DNA from: RGIG8748 sp045544515
Lineage (GTDB): Bacteria > Bacillota > Clostridia > UMGS1810
NCBI GenBank assembly: GCA_045544515.1
Contig: JAZPZD010000020.1
Span: 1-42,448, forward strand
Direction of reading: 5' to 3'
DNA length: 42,448 nt
In this document: positions 23,333-32,568 of the stretch, piece after piece
Layout of the letters: every line of letters starts with the position of its first letter
Position numbering within the stretch: the stretch's first letter is position 1
The notes under the pieces: model-generated
What the model was told of the DNA's origin: nothing
Database searches by the model: none
The model's input: only the letters and a program-made list of their open reading frames with translations
Position numbers and translations under genes: made by a program

Positions 23333-24163
23333 ATGTATTTTTTTGAAAAAAACAAATTCAAAATACTTCTCATAGCAGCCACTATCATTTTTGTTGTATG
23401 TATAATCGTATCCACCTCGTTTGTCAGGAAAAAGGCAAACGCAGTGGAAAATGCCGTAATGACAGCAGCGGCACCTGCACAAAAAGGGGTAAGTGCCTCT
23501 TCCAATTCTGTAAGCGGATTTTTTAACTATCTCAAGAATATGAAGGGATATGAAAAAGAAAACGAGAAGTTAAGAGAAAAAATAGCCAAGCTTGAAGACG
23601 ATTTGAGAAAGACAGAAAATCTCAAAGAAGAAAACGAGCGTCTCAGAAAAATGCTTGACTTAAAGAAAACCCAAAAAGATTTTACCACTGTTAATGCAGA
23701 TGTTGTTGCATTTCAGATGGACAATTTTTCCAAGTCATATACAATAAACAAAGGCGTAAGCGACGGAATTACAAAAAATTCAACTGTCATCACGCCCTAC
23801 GGCCTTGTGGGATATGTGTCCGAGGTCGGCAGAAACTGGGCACACATAAGCCCCATAGTTGATACCAAGGTATCTGTTAGTGCGGACATTGTCCGAGTAT
23901 CTAACACCGCCATTGTGCAGGGTGATATGAGCCTTATGGCAGATGGCCTTTGCAAGATGAGCTATGTGTCCAAGGATGCAGGGGTAGAAGTAGGCGACTA
24001 CATCGAAACCTCCGGCGCGGGCGGATTTATTCCTCAGGGTATTTATATCGGCAAGGTTACCGAGATAAGAAACGATGTAACCGGCGTATCGCAGGAGGCA
24101 ATAATAAAGCCCGGTGTTGACTTTTCCGATTTAAATGAGGTTATGATTATTATAGATAATTGA
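23333..24163 (+). CDS. mreC: Rod-shape determining protein MreC
   Basis: The 276-aa protein has one N-terminal membrane helix (about residues 9-27), then a coiled coil (about 70-105, rich in EKENEKLREKIAKLEDDL), and an extracytoplasmic beta domain with YGLVGYVSEVGRNWAHISPI. This is the classic MreC layout; MreC links MreB to PBP2 outside the membrane. The ribosome site GAAAGGA is about 13 bases upstream. Confidence 0.94.
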   Translation: MYFFEKNKFKILLIAATIIFVVCIIVSTSFVRKKANAVENAVMTAAAPAQKGVSASSNSVSGFFNYLKNMKGYEKENEKLREKIAKLEDDLRKTENLKEENERLRKMLDLKKTQKDFTTVNADVVAFQMDNFSKSYTINKGVSDGITKNSTVITPYGLVGYVSEVGRNWAHISPIVDTKVSVSADIVRVSNTAIVQGDMSLMADGLCKMSYVSKDAGVEVGDYIETSGAGGFIPQGIYIGKVTEIRNDVTGVSQEAIIKPGVDFSDLNEVMIIIDN

Positions 24164-24178
24164 TGCGGAGTAGAATTT

Positions 24179-24673
24179 ATGGTTAATTACATTTTGTCAT
24201 ATCTGACACTTGCAATTATATTTATATTTCAGACCACTTTGAGTAAGTATATAGATATTTTTTCTGTTGCACCAAACATTATTTTTGTATTTACACTTTG
24301 CTATTCTATGTACAATTTTCCTGTGAGGTCAACGGTTTTGTGTGTGGTCGCAGGACTTATAACAGATATGTATTCACATTCGTATATAGGACTTAATGCT
24401 CTTTTGTATATGTATATAGGGCTTGCCATTTCCAGTTTTGCAAGCTCGCTTATCAAGAAGAACATATGGACAGTGGCGTTGGGCGTTTTGTGTGTTTCGC
24501 TTTTGTACCACACAGTAATTCTTACCGTTTGCTATGTTATGCCGTCGTATAGCGGATTTTTGTATCCGCTTGTAAGGTTTGTCATACCCACAGCACTTTA
24601 TGACGGGGCTTTGGCATTTGTTATATCGCCTCTTGCCCATTATCTCAGCAAAGAAAAAATAAGGGGATTATAG
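24179..24673 (+). CDS. mreD: Rod-shape determining membrane protein MreD
   Basis: The 164-aa, very hydrophobic product has about five membrane helices and the family features YSMYNFPVRSTVLCVVAGLI and DMYSHSYIGLNALLY. It lies between mreC and the PBP2 gene as usual, 15 bases after mreC and 2 bases before mrdA, with GCGGAG upstream of its start. Confidence 0.9.
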   Translation: MVNYILSYLTLAIIFIFQTTLSKYIDIFSVAPNIIFVFTLCYSMYNFPVRSTVLCVVAGLITDMYSHSYIGLNALLYMYIGLAISSFASSLIKKNIWTVALGVLCVSLLYHTVILTVCYVMPSYSGFLYPLVRFVIPTALYDGALAFVISPLAHYLSKEKIRGL

Positions 24674-24675
24674 GA

Positions 24676-26739
24676 TTGAACACAAGATTAAAGGACAAAA
24701 ATTTCATAATGTATCTTGTGGTAACGGTTTTACTTGTTGCTATATTTATAAAGCTTATGGTTCTGCAGGTTGCCAAGGGTGACGACTATTTAAAGCAGTC
24801 GCAAAACAAGCTCACCGATTCTGTTGAGGTAGCAGCACCCAGAGGCATCATATACGACCGCAACGGCAGGGCACTCATTACCAACAGGGTTGGCTTTTCG
24901 GTGCAGGTGGTGTATTCTTCCGCACCCAACGACAAGATAAATGACACACTTCTTTCCGTTGTAAATCTGCTTTCTAAAAACGGTGATGAATATGTGGATT
25001 CTCTGCCTATTTCTTCCAAAAGCTATAGGTTTACATTCAAGGATACCGAGCTTGTAACCGCCAAGGAAAAGAGAAAATTGTTCAAGGAAAAATACGAAAT
25101 ACCTCAAGATGCAGACGGCAGAAAAGCTTTGGAGCACCTTGCCAAAAGATACAATCTCGATGACCGCTATAGCATAGACGAGATCCGCAAAATTGTGGGT
25201 ATGAGATACGAACTCGAGGTAAGAGGTCTGGCATTTGGTGCACCTGTTACCATTGCGAGCGATGTCAGTATGAAAACGGTTTCCGTATTAAAGGAAAACA
25301 ACTCATACTATTCCAATATCAATGTAATAACTTCGCCTTTCAGAAATTATGTATACGGGTCGCTCGGCTCTCATATTCTGGGCAGGGTAGGCGTAATATA
25401 TCAGGAGGAATATGAGCTTTTAAAGGATAAAAACTACGGTATGAACGACATCATAGGCAAAGACGGGTTAGAAAAGTTTTTGGAGCCGTATATACGGGGT
25501 ACCGACGGCAAAATCAACAAATCCCGAAACATCACCTCGGACACCTATGCACCCGACGAAATCCCTGCAATTCCGGGTAATGATGCCCTTCTTACCATTG
25601 ATTTTGAACTTCAGCGGATTGCAGAAGAGTCCCTTAAGGAAACTATAGAAGAAATAAAGAGAAAAGGTCAGATTTCCGACGACAAAGCCGGTGCAGATGC
25701 CGGAGGCGGTGCAGTTGTTGTTACCGATGTGAGAACAGGCGAAATTCTTGCTATGGCGAGCTATCCCGACTTTAATCCGGCAAGCTTTGACAAGGATTAC
25801 ACCAAGCTCATAGAGGACAGCGGCAAGCCGATGTTTAACCGTGCCATAAGCGGTACATATCCGCCCGGTTCAGTATTCAAGATAGTAACTGCCATTGCAG
25901 GTCTTGAAGAGGGCGAGGTCAAAACAAGCGATGTAATAGTGGACAAAGGTCAGTATGAACACTACGGACAGACTTTTAACTGTTGGATATGGACCCAAAG
26001 CGGCAAAACTCACGGCAGTCAGAATGTAGAACAGGCAATAGGTAATTCCTGCAACTATTATTTCTATGAAATAGGAAAGCGTCTGGGCGAAAAGAAGATA
26101 TATCAGTATGCCGAAAAGTTTGGCCTCGGCAAAAAAACAGGAATAGAAATCGAAGGCGAATCTGCAGGTATACTTGCAAACGAAAAGTACAAAAAGGACA
26201 CCTTCGACCAGATCTGGTATCCCGGCGATACCTTGCAGATGTCAATAGGTCAGTCGTTTAATGTGTTTACGCCGCTGCAGCTTGTAAGCTATATTTCCGC
26301 AGTTGCAAACGGCGGAACCTGCTTTAGACCGCATCTTACAAAGGCTATCCGTTCTTCTGTGGACGGAGGTATCGTCAAGGAGTTTGCCCCCGAAATTAAC
26401 GGCAAGGTAGAAATGTCCGACGAAACATACAGAGCCGTTACACACGGAATGTATCTGGGCAGCCGAGAGGGAACATCCTCTGCAGTTTTTGCCGACTTCC
26501 CGATTAATGTATGTTCAAAGACGGGCTCGGCACAGGTAAATTCGGGTAGTGCCAACGGTGTCTTTGCCTCGTACGCACCATATGAAAATCCGCAGATTGC
26601 AGTAGCCGTTGTAATAGAAAATGCCGGCTCCGGTGCGGCTCTTGCACCTATTGCAAGAAAAATTTATGAGCGTTATTTTGATATCGGTACAAGTTATCTG
26701 AAAGACAAAAAGACAGGCAAAAATATTTTGTCGGAATAA
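24676..26739 (+). CDS. mrdA: Penicillin-binding protein 2 (elongasome transpeptidase)
   Basis: This 687-aa class B PBP cross-links lateral-wall peptidoglycan with MreBCD and RodA. It has one N-terminal membrane anchor (about residues 10-28), the dimerisation domain with APRGIIYDRNGRALITN, and a transpeptidase domain. The active-site motifs are YPPGSVFKI (serine near 398), GNSCNYY (SxN near 458) and CSKTGSAQ (KTG near 614). TTG 24676 is the start: AAGGGG lies 9 bases upstream and no ATG fits. A second AAGG-like patch is not needed. Confidence 0.95.
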   Translation: MNTRLKDKNFIMYLVVTVLLVAIFIKLMVLQVAKGDDYLKQSQNKLTDSVEVAAPRGIIYDRNGRALITNRVGFSVQVVYSSAPNDKINDTLLSVVNLLSKNGDEYVDSLPISSKSYRFTFKDTELVTAKEKRKLFKEKYEIPQDADGRKALEHLAKRYNLDDRYSIDEIRKIVGMRYELEVRGLAFGAPVTIASDVSMKTVSVLKENNSYYSNINVITSPFRNYVYGSLGSHILGRVGVIYQEEYELLKDKNYGMNDIIGKDGLEKFLEPYIRGTDGKINKSRNITSDTYAPDEIPAIPGNDALLTIDFELQRIAEESLKETIEEIKRKGQISDDKAGADAGGGAVVVTDVRTGEILAMASYPDFNPASFDKDYTKLIEDSGKPMFNRAISGTYPPGSVFKIVTAIAGLEEGEVKTSDVIVDKGQYEHYGQTFNCWIWTQSGKTHGSQNVEQAIGNSCNYYFYEIGKRLGEKKIYQYAEKFGLGKKTGIEIEGESAGILANEKYKKDTFDQIWYPGDTLQMSIGQSFNVFTPLQLVSYISAVANGGTCFRPHLTKAIRSSVDGGIVKEFAPEINGKVEMSDETYRAVTHGMYLGSREGTSSAVFADFPINVCSKTGSAQVNSGSANGVFASYAPYENPQIAVAVVIENAGSGAALAPIARKIYERYFDIGTSYLKDKKTGKNILSE

Positions 26740-26809
26740 TGTAAATTTTTTCAAAAAATTGTAGCCAAAAAGATTATTTTGTGTTAAAATGTTATGGTAG
26801 GGTGATGAT

Positions 26810-27571
26810 ATGGCTAAGGTTATTGCATTTGTATCGCCAAAGGGCGGCTGTGGTTCCACCTTTTTGTGTGCAGGTTTGTGGCACGCTTTCACGGAAAACT
26901 CGCACAGGGTGTTAGCTCTTGATATGTGCTTTGACAAAGGCACGCTGGATTTTGCGCTTGGCTTTCAAAATGATTATATCTATACTCTCGAAGATGTCCT
27001 TTGCGACAGGATAGAGTTTTCCGATGCACTGTGCCGTTATGGCGAAACCGATGGCTTTTTCTTACGCGGTGCGTATTCGGATATGACCTTTGATGTTGGC
27101 AAATTAAGAGAGTATTTTAAAGAGTTTGACTATGTGCTCCTTGATATTTCATCCGACAAAGATGCTGTCAGCGGTATCCTCCCTGTATTAGATGCCTTGG
27201 TTTGCGTTACCGACCTTGGCTGTGTTTCGGTCAAGCTGTGCGATGACTTTTTGTCAGATTTGGATTTCGAAAGGACATATATAGCAGTAAACAAGATTAT
27301 CCCAACATACTGCCAAAGCGGTATTCACCTTACCGTAGACGAGGCTCTGGATACTCTGGGCTGTCAGCTTTTGGGGCTTGTTCCGTGGACACCAGATGCC
27401 GAGATAATGTTAAGACAAGGAATGAAGCACGGCATTTCGGACAAGAGCGTATCTGCATCATTTTGTAATATAATGTGCAGGTTAAAAGGCGAGAGGGTAA
27501 AGGCTATTGATTTTAAAAAGGTCTATGACTGTTTTAAAATAAACAAAAATTTTCGTGTCAAAATTGATTAA
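26810..27571 (+). CDS. Degenerate MinD-like ATPase
   Basis: The 253-aa protein aligns by eye with MinD/ParA ATPases. It has a Walker A region (SPKGGCGSTFLC, residues 9-20), the MinD-like TLDFALGFQNDYIYTLEDVL, a switch-like YVLLDISSDKD and AVNKIIPTYCQ near residue 160. The MinD consensus is KGGxGK(S/T). Here the signature lysine is kept, but the P-loop lysine before S/T is replaced (GCGST), so ATP hydrolysis is doubtful. The C-terminal membrane-targeting helix of MinD is not clear; the end RVKAIDFKKVYDCFKINKNF is partly amphipathic and basic. In many clostridia minC-minD-minE follow the PBP2 gene at this position; minC and minE are absent here. ATG 26810 follows AGGGTGATG. Confidence 0.8.
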   Translation: MAKVIAFVSPKGGCGSTFLCAGLWHAFTENSHRVLALDMCFDKGTLDFALGFQNDYIYTLEDVLCDRIEFSDALCRYGETDGFFLRGAYSDMTFDVGKLREYFKEFDYVLLDISSDKDAVSGILPVLDALVCVTDLGCVSVKLCDDFLSDLDFERTYIAVNKIIPTYCQSGIHLTVDEALDTLGCQLLGLVPWTPDAEIMLRQGMKHGISDKSVSASFCNIMCRLKGERVKAIDFKKVYDCFKINKNFRVKID

Positions 27572-27596
27572 TATATGAGAAGGGAAGGAATATGTA

Positions 27597-28013
27597 ATGA
27601 ATATAGCGCTTATAGCTCACGACAAGAAAAAAGAACTTATGGTTCAGTTTTGCATTGCATACAAGGGCATATTTGCAAAGCATAATCTTATTGCTACAGG
27701 TACTACAGGCGGTCTTATAACAGATGCAACAGGTCTCGAAGTTCATAAGTTTTTGGCAGGCTCCCAAGGCGGCGACCAGCAAATAGGTGCAAGAATTGCT
27801 TACAACGAAATCGACTTGGTGTTGTTTTTCCGCGATCCTCTTACATCCAAATCCTACGAGCCCGATGTACTCAATGTATTAAGACTTTGCGATATTCACA
27901 ATATTCCGGTTGCTACCAATGTAGCTACTGCAGAGGTTCTTATATTAGGTCTTGAAAGAGGCTATCTCGACTGGAGGGACATAGTAAATCCCAAGCCGAA
28001 AAAGGATATATAG
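27597..28013 (+). CDS. mgsA: Methylglyoxal synthase
   Basis: MgsA converts dihydroxyacetone phosphate to methylglyoxal and phosphate, a glycolytic bypass. The 138-aa protein has IALIAHDKKKELMV at the start, the phosphate-binding ATGTTGGLI, and SQGGDQQIGARI with catalytic Asp 60, then FFRDPLTSKSYEPDV and NVATAEVLI. All are family hallmarks. It follows the MinD-like gene by 25 bases with AGAAGGGAAGG upstream, the same place it has after minE in other clostridia. Confidence 0.96.
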   Translation: MNIALIAHDKKKELMVQFCIAYKGIFAKHNLIATGTTGGLITDATGLEVHKFLAGSQGGDQQIGARIAYNEIDLVLFFRDPLTSKSYEPDVLNVLRLCDIHNIPVATNVATAEVLILGLERGYLDWRDIVNPKPKKDI

Positions 28014-28085
28014 CAAAACATAATAGCACTCAAAACTATTATCGTTTCAAATATGTTATTATCTAACAAGTTTGTGTCATTCTTA

Positions 28086-28115
28086 TTGACACCAAACGCC
28101 AAAAAATGATATTAT
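28086..28115 (+). promoter_or_regulatory. Promoter of purE
   Basis: TTGACA (28086-28091) and TATTAT (28110-28115) are separated by 18 bases. The resulting leader of about 30 bases is too short for a purine riboswitch, and none is visible upstream. Confidence 0.7.
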
Positions 28116-28154
28116 TAATAGGCGGTCAAATATGACATTACGGAGGTGCTTCAA

Positions 28155-28649
28155 TTGAAAAAGGTAGCAGTAATAATGGGCAGCGACAGCGATCTGCCCG
28201 TGGTAGAAAAGGCAATAGATACTTTAAGAGAGTTTGATATACCGTTTGAGGTTCATGTGTATTCTGCACACAGAACACCGGCAGAGGTTAAGGATTTTGT
28301 ATCTTCTGCAGAGGATAACGGATTTGGTGTAATTATCGCGGCAGCAGGTATGGCGGCACATCTTGCAGGAGCCATTGCGGCAAATACAGTGATTCCTGTT
28401 ATCGGTATACCCGTAAGTGCCAAGAAGTTAGACGGAATAGACGCACTTCTTTCAACTGTGCAGATGCCATCGGGTATCCCTGTGGCAACAGTTGCAATAG
28501 ATGGTGCAAAAAACGCGGCAATTCTTGCTGCACAGATCATAGCACTATCCGACAAAACTCTTTCTGACAAGCTCAAAGCCGACAGAAAAAAAGCATCCGA
28601 TTTGGTTCTGGCAAAGAATTCAAAGATAGAAGAAACCTACAATCAGTAA
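28155..28649 (+). CDS. purE: N5-carboxyaminoimidazole ribonucleotide mutase
   Basis: PurE moves the carboxyl group to form CAIR in purine synthesis. The 164-aa protein has the family motifs VIMGSDSDLPVVEKA at the N terminus, YSAHRTPAEV (active-site His), and IAAAGMAAHLAGAIAANT. Its start is TTG 28155, with GGAGG (28142-28146) 8 bases before it; the GTG at 28146 lies on the ribosome site itself. A class I enzyme normally works with PurK, which is not in the window. A hairpin with a T run separates it from purF. Confidence 0.95.
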   Translation: MKKVAVIMGSDSDLPVVEKAIDTLREFDIPFEVHVYSAHRTPAEVKDFVSSAEDNGFGVIIAAAGMAAHLAGAIAANTVIPVIGIPVSAKKLDGIDALLSTVQMPSGIPVATVAIDGAKNAAILAAQIIALSDKTLSDKLKADRKKASDLVLAKNSKIEETYNQ

Positions 28650-28657
28650 ATATCATT

Positions 28658-28695
28658 AAATAAGCGGAGTATAAATTCCGCTTATTTGTATTTTT
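28658..28695 (+). terminator. Intrinsic terminator between purE and purF
   Basis: An 11-bp stem (AAATAAGCGGA / TCCGCTTATTT) is followed by GTATTTTT. It should stop or reduce read-through from purE into purF, so purF-purL may have its own weak promoter in 28696-28740. Confidence 0.75.
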
Positions 28696-28742
28696 ATCAT
28701 ACAAATATTTTGTTTCATATTATGAAAGGTAAGGCGGTAAAA

Positions 28743-30176
28743 ATGAGAGAAATCCACGAAGAATGCGGTGTATTTGGTATAATCGGCAAAGAAAGATGCC
28801 ATGTTGCAGCAAGCACCTATTACGGACTTTTTGCACTTCAGCACAGAGGACAGGAGAGCTGCGGTATTGTGGTAAATGACGATGGCGTATTTACCACATA
28901 CAGAGATACAGGCATAGTAAATGATGTATTTACACAAGATGTAATGGACAGCCTTGGACTTGGAAATATGGCACTCGGTCATGTGCGTTACGGCACAAGC
29001 GATACCAAGGGCAGATCCAACGCACAGCCTATGGTTGTAAATCATATCAAGGGTCATATGGCACTTGCATACAATGGCAGCATTACAAATTACTATGAAT
29101 TAAGAAAAGAGCTCGAGCTTCAGGGAGCGATATTTCATACATCGAGCGATGTAGAGGTTATATCATATATCGTTACCAAGGAGCGTATTACATCTGGTTC
29201 AGTCGCAGAGGCACTTGAAAAAGCCATGGAAAAGATAGAGGGTGCATATTCAATAGTTATTATGTCGCCTACCAAGCTTATCGCAGCCAGAGATAAACAC
29301 GGTTTCAGACCTCTTTGTTACGGCAGAACAGACGACGGTTCGTATGTCATAGCATCCGAAACCTGTGCATTAGACTCCGTAGGTGCTCATTACACAAGAG
29401 ATGTCGAGCCGGGCGAGATTGTTGTCTTTGACGGCGAAGATGTCAAAGAGATAAAAACTCATTGCAACAAATGCGACAAAGCCCTTTGCATATTTGAATA
29501 TATCTACTTTGCAAGACCCGACTCCGTTATAGAGGGCAAAAGCGTTCATAAAGCAAGATTAAATGCCGGAGCTTGCCTTGCAAAAGAGCATCCTGTAGAA
29601 GCTGATGTGGTAATCGGTGTTCCCGATTCCGGTCTTGATGCGGCGCTCGGATATTCAAGAGAGTCAGGCATACCTTACGGAATAGGCTTTATAAAGAACA
29701 AATATATAGGCAGAACCTTTATCGTACCCGGACAGAATGTCCGCGAGGACAAAGTTAAAATCAAATTAAATGTGGTATCTGAAACCGTAAAGGGCAAAAG
29801 AGTTGTCCTGGTAGACGACTCCATCGTACGCGGAACCACAAGTGCCATCATAGTTAAGCTCTTAAGAGATGCAGGAGCTACGGAGGTTCATCTTCGTTCT
29901 TCCGCACCCGAATTCTTAAACCCATGCTACTACGGTACAGACATTGCATCGAGAGATGTACTTATTGCATGCAATCACACTCATGAGGAAATGGAAGAAA
30001 TCATAGGTGTTGATTCTCTTGGTTTCTTAAGTATAGACAGCCTTCCGAAACTTATTGATGCACAGCATAAGTGCGGATACTGTGATGCATGCTTTACAAA
30101 CAATTATCCGACACCAATACCTACACAGAGGGAAAATAAATACAGCAAAAAAATATCACAGAAAGAGGAGAAATAA
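28743..30176 (+). CDS. purF: Amidophosphoribosyltransferase
   Basis: PurF makes phosphoribosylamine from PRPP and glutamine, the first committed purine step. The 477-aa protein begins MREIHEECGVFGI; removal of the seven-residue propeptide would expose Cys8 as the Ntn nucleophile, as in Bacillus PurF. The PRPP site VVLVDDSIVRGTTS is near residue 360. Cysteines matching the [4Fe-4S] ligands of Bacillus PurF are at KALCIFEYIYF, NPCYYGTD and CGYCDACF. I choose ATG 28743, with AAGGCGG 6 bases upstream, giving the usual short propeptide; a frame extending to 28686 lacks such support. Confidence 0.95.
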   Translation: MREIHEECGVFGIIGKERCHVAASTYYGLFALQHRGQESCGIVVNDDGVFTTYRDTGIVNDVFTQDVMDSLGLGNMALGHVRYGTSDTKGRSNAQPMVVNHIKGHMALAYNGSITNYYELRKELELQGAIFHTSSDVEVISYIVTKERITSGSVAEALEKAMEKIEGAYSIVIMSPTKLIAARDKHGFRPLCYGRTDDGSYVIASETCALDSVGAHYTRDVEPGEIVVFDGEDVKEIKTHCNKCDKALCIFEYIYFARPDSVIEGKSVHKARLNAGACLAKEHPVEADVVIGVPDSGLDAALGYSRESGIPYGIGFIKNKYIGRTFIVPGQNVREDKVKIKLNVVSETVKGKRVVLVDDSIVRGTTSAIIVKLLRDAGATEVHLRSSAPEFLNPCYYGTDIASRDVLIACNHTHEEMEEIIGVDSLGFLSIDSLPKLIDAQHKCGYCDACFTNNYPTPIPTQRENKYSKKISQKEEK

Positions 30177-30178
30177 TC

Positions 30179-31216
30179 GTGAAAAGTTACAGTGACAGTT
30201 ACAAAGCTGCCGGAGTTGATATAACAGCCGGTTACCGTGCAGTAGAACTTATGAAAAAGCATATCGCCACCACAATGACACAGGGTTCAATGTCTGATAT
30301 TGGCGGTTTCGGAGGTCTTTTTGAACTCGATATGACAGGTATCACCAAGCCCGTACTCGTAAGTGGTACAGACGGCGTTGGTACCAAGCTAAAGCTTGCA
30401 TTTATTATGGACAAGCACGACACAGTAGGTATAGACTGCGTTGCCATGTGTGTAAATGATATCATCTGCTGCGGAGCAAAACCGCTCTTCTTCCTGGATT
30501 ATATTGCTTGCGGCAAAAATGTTCCCGAAAGAATAGCAGATATAGTAAAGGGTATTGCAGACGGCTGTGTTCAGTCGGGTGCTGCATTAATCGGCGGCGA
30601 AACTGCCGAAATGCCCGGATTCTATCCGATAGATGAATATGACCTTGCAGGATTTTCTGTTGGTATTGTAGACAAGGACAAGGTTTTAGATAACAAGACC
30701 ATCTGCGAGGGCGATGTTATAATTGCACTTCCTTCAAGCGGTGTTCACTCCAATGGTTTCTCGCTTGTTCGTAAGGTGTTCGATGTGGAAAATGCCGATA
30801 TCAAAAAGCCCTGCGAGGCTCTTGGCGGCAAATCAATAGGCGAAACACTCTTAACACCTACCAAGATATATGTTAAGCCTATGTGTGCACTTTTTGAAGA
30901 AGTCACAGTTAAGGCTGTATCTCACATAACAGGCGGCGGTTTCTACGAAAACATCCCCAGGAGTATCCCCGATGGCTTTACTGCAAAGATTGACAAGAGC
31001 GCAGTTAAGGTTCTTCCTATATTCGACCTTATTGCAAAAGAGGGCAACATCCCCGAAAGAGATATGTACAACACATTTAATATGGGTGTTGGTATGAGTA
31101 TAGTTGTAGCCAAAGAAGATGCCGACAAGGCAATTTCTGTTCTCAAAGCAAATGGCGAAGATGCATATATCATAGGCGAAATTGTTGAGGGCGAGGAGAG
31201 CGTGGTATTATGCTAA
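30179..31216 (+). CDS. purM: Phosphoribosylformylglycinamidine cyclo-ligase (AIR synthetase)
   Basis: PurM closes the imidazole ring to give AIR. The 345-aa protein shows YKAAGVDITAGYRAVELMK, then VLVSGTDGVGTKLKLAF, GGETAEMPGFY and ITGGGFYENIPRS, all family landmarks. The GTG start at 30179 follows GAGGAG and begins two bases after the purF stop. Its end overlaps purN by 7 bases. Confidence 0.96.
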   Translation: MKSYSDSYKAAGVDITAGYRAVELMKKHIATTMTQGSMSDIGGFGGLFELDMTGITKPVLVSGTDGVGTKLKLAFIMDKHDTVGIDCVAMCVNDIICCGAKPLFFLDYIACGKNVPERIADIVKGIADGCVQSGAALIGGETAEMPGFYPIDEYDLAGFSVGIVDKDKVLDNKTICEGDVIIALPSSGVHSNGFSLVRKVFDVENADIKKPCEALGGKSIGETLLTPTKIYVKPMCALFEEVTVKAVSHITGGGFYENIPRSIPDGFTAKIDKSAVKVLPIFDLIAKEGNIPERDMYNTFNMGVGMSIVVAKEDADKAISVLKANGEDAYIIGEIVEGEESVVLC

Positions 31217-31812
31217 AGGCAAAAGTTTGCGTTCTCGTTTCGGGCGGAGGCACAAACCTCCAGGCAATCATAGATGCCTGCGAAAGCGGTATTATAAATT
31301 CCGCCGAGGTAGCTGTGGTTGTATCCTCAAATGCATCTGCATACGCTCTGGAGAGAGCCAAAAACCACTACATACCCACCGAGGTTGTAAGCAAAAAAGC
31401 TCTCGGCAGCCAGGAGGCTTTTGAGCAGGCGATAACAGATATAATAGATACATACAAAATTGACTTTATTGTTCTTGCAGGATTTATGTGTATTTTATCG
31501 GAAAGCTTTACCGCAAGATACCCCGAAAGAATAATAAATGTGCATCCTTCACTTATACCTTCGTTTTGCGGCAAAGGTTTTTACGGACTCAAGGTTCACG
31601 AAGCGGCACTGGACTATGGTGTCAAGGTAACAGGTGCAACCGTTCACTTTGTAAACGAAATCCCCGACGGCGGCAAAATCATTATGCAAAAGGCAGTTGC
31701 CATAGAAGAGGGCGATACTCCCGAAATCTTGCAAAAAAGAGTTATGGAAGAGGCGGAGTGGAAGATACTTCCCCAAGCAGTAGAAAAGGTTGCAAGAGAA
31801 ATTTTATCTTAA
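31210..31812 (+). CDS. purN: Phosphoribosylglycinamide formyltransferase
   Basis: PurN transfers a formyl group from 10-formyl-THF to GAR. The 200-aa protein contains VLVSGGGTNLQAIIDA, LAGFMCILS, NVHPSLIPSFCGKGFYG (catalytic Asn/His) and GATVHFVNEIPDGGKII. The start overlaps purM, with GAGGCGAGGAG upstream. Normal length. Confidence 0.96.
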   Translation: MLKAKVCVLVSGGGTNLQAIIDACESGIINSAEVAVVVSSNASAYALERAKNHYIPTEVVSKKALGSQEAFEQAITDIIDTYKIDFIVLAGFMCILSESFTARYPERIINVHPSLIPSFCGKGFYGLKVHEAALDYGVKVTGATVHFVNEIPDGGKIIMQKAVAIEEGDTPEILQKRVMEEAEWKILPQAVEKVAREILS

Positions 31813-31827
31813 TAAGGAGCAAAGGTT

Positions 31828-32547
31828 ATGAATATTTACGAAATAAATAATATGGGTAATCTTATAAAGGATAATTCCTATGTAGGCAGAGGCATTGTAA
31901 TAGGAAAATCCAAAAACAGCGAAAATGCGGTTTTTGCATACTTTATTATGGGCAGAAGCGAAAACAGCCGCAACAGAATTTTTACCGAAAACGGCGACGA
32001 TGTTACAATCTATCCCTTTGATGCATCAAAGGTAGAGGACCCCTCACTTATCATTTATTCTCCCGTTCGTAAGATAGGAGACAGTCTCATCGTTACCAAT
32101 GGCGACCAGACTGATACAATATATGATTTTGTTAAAGACGGCAAGAGCTTTGAAGAAGCATTGGAAACCAGAGAGTTTGAGCCCGACGCACCCAACTTTA
32201 CCCCCAGAATAAGCGGTATTATGAATTTTGCAAATGATGATTTTTCATATAAGATGAGTATATTAAAAAGTGCTGATGAACTTGGAACAGAGTGCAACAG
32301 ATACACATTCTCATACAAGTCTTTAGCCGGTCTGGGTCACTTTATCCACACATACAACTGTGACGGAAACCCAATCCCCACCTTTACGGGCGAGCCTGAA
32401 AGAGTGGAAATTCCCAATGATATTGATGAATTTACAAATAATATATGGGATAACTTAAACGCCGACAATAAGATTTCTATATATGTAAGATATGTAAATC
32501 TTAAAGACGGAAGCGTTCAGAACAGAATGATAAATAAAAACAAATAA
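31828..32547 (+). CDS. purO: PurO-like IMP cyclohydrolase
   Basis: The 239-aa protein matches the PF07826 type of IMP cyclohydrolase first described as archaeal PurO, which closes FAICAR to IMP. Features are YVGRGIVIGKS near residue 19, VFAYFIMGRSENSRNRIF near 35, YSPVRKIGDSLIVTNGDQTD near 75, and FTPRISGIM near 130. Its place between purN and a stand-alone AICAR transformylase fits, because the latter lacks the cyclohydrolase half of bifunctional PurH. AAGGAG precedes the start. The assignment is from remembered family features and context. Confidence 0.85.
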   Translation: MNIYEINNMGNLIKDNSYVGRGIVIGKSKNSENAVFAYFIMGRSENSRNRIFTENGDDVTIYPFDASKVEDPSLIIYSPVRKIGDSLIVTNGDQTDTIYDFVKDGKSFEEALETREFEPDAPNFTPRISGIMNFANDDFSYKMSILKSADELGTECNRYTFSYKSLAGLGHFIHTYNCDGNPIPTFTGEPERVEIPNDIDEFTNNIWDNLNADNKISIYVRYVNLKDGSVQNRMINKNK

Positions 32548-32568
32548 TATAAAAAGGGGATATTTGTG

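Noticed and set aside
28019..28046. ATAATAG/CTATTAT hairpin after mgsA as a terminator
   Set aside because: The stem is only seven mostly A-T pairs with a poor T tract, so I would not call it.
28016..28154. Purine riboswitch before purE
   Set aside because: The predicted leader is about 30 bases, and the conserved three-way junction loops are absent.
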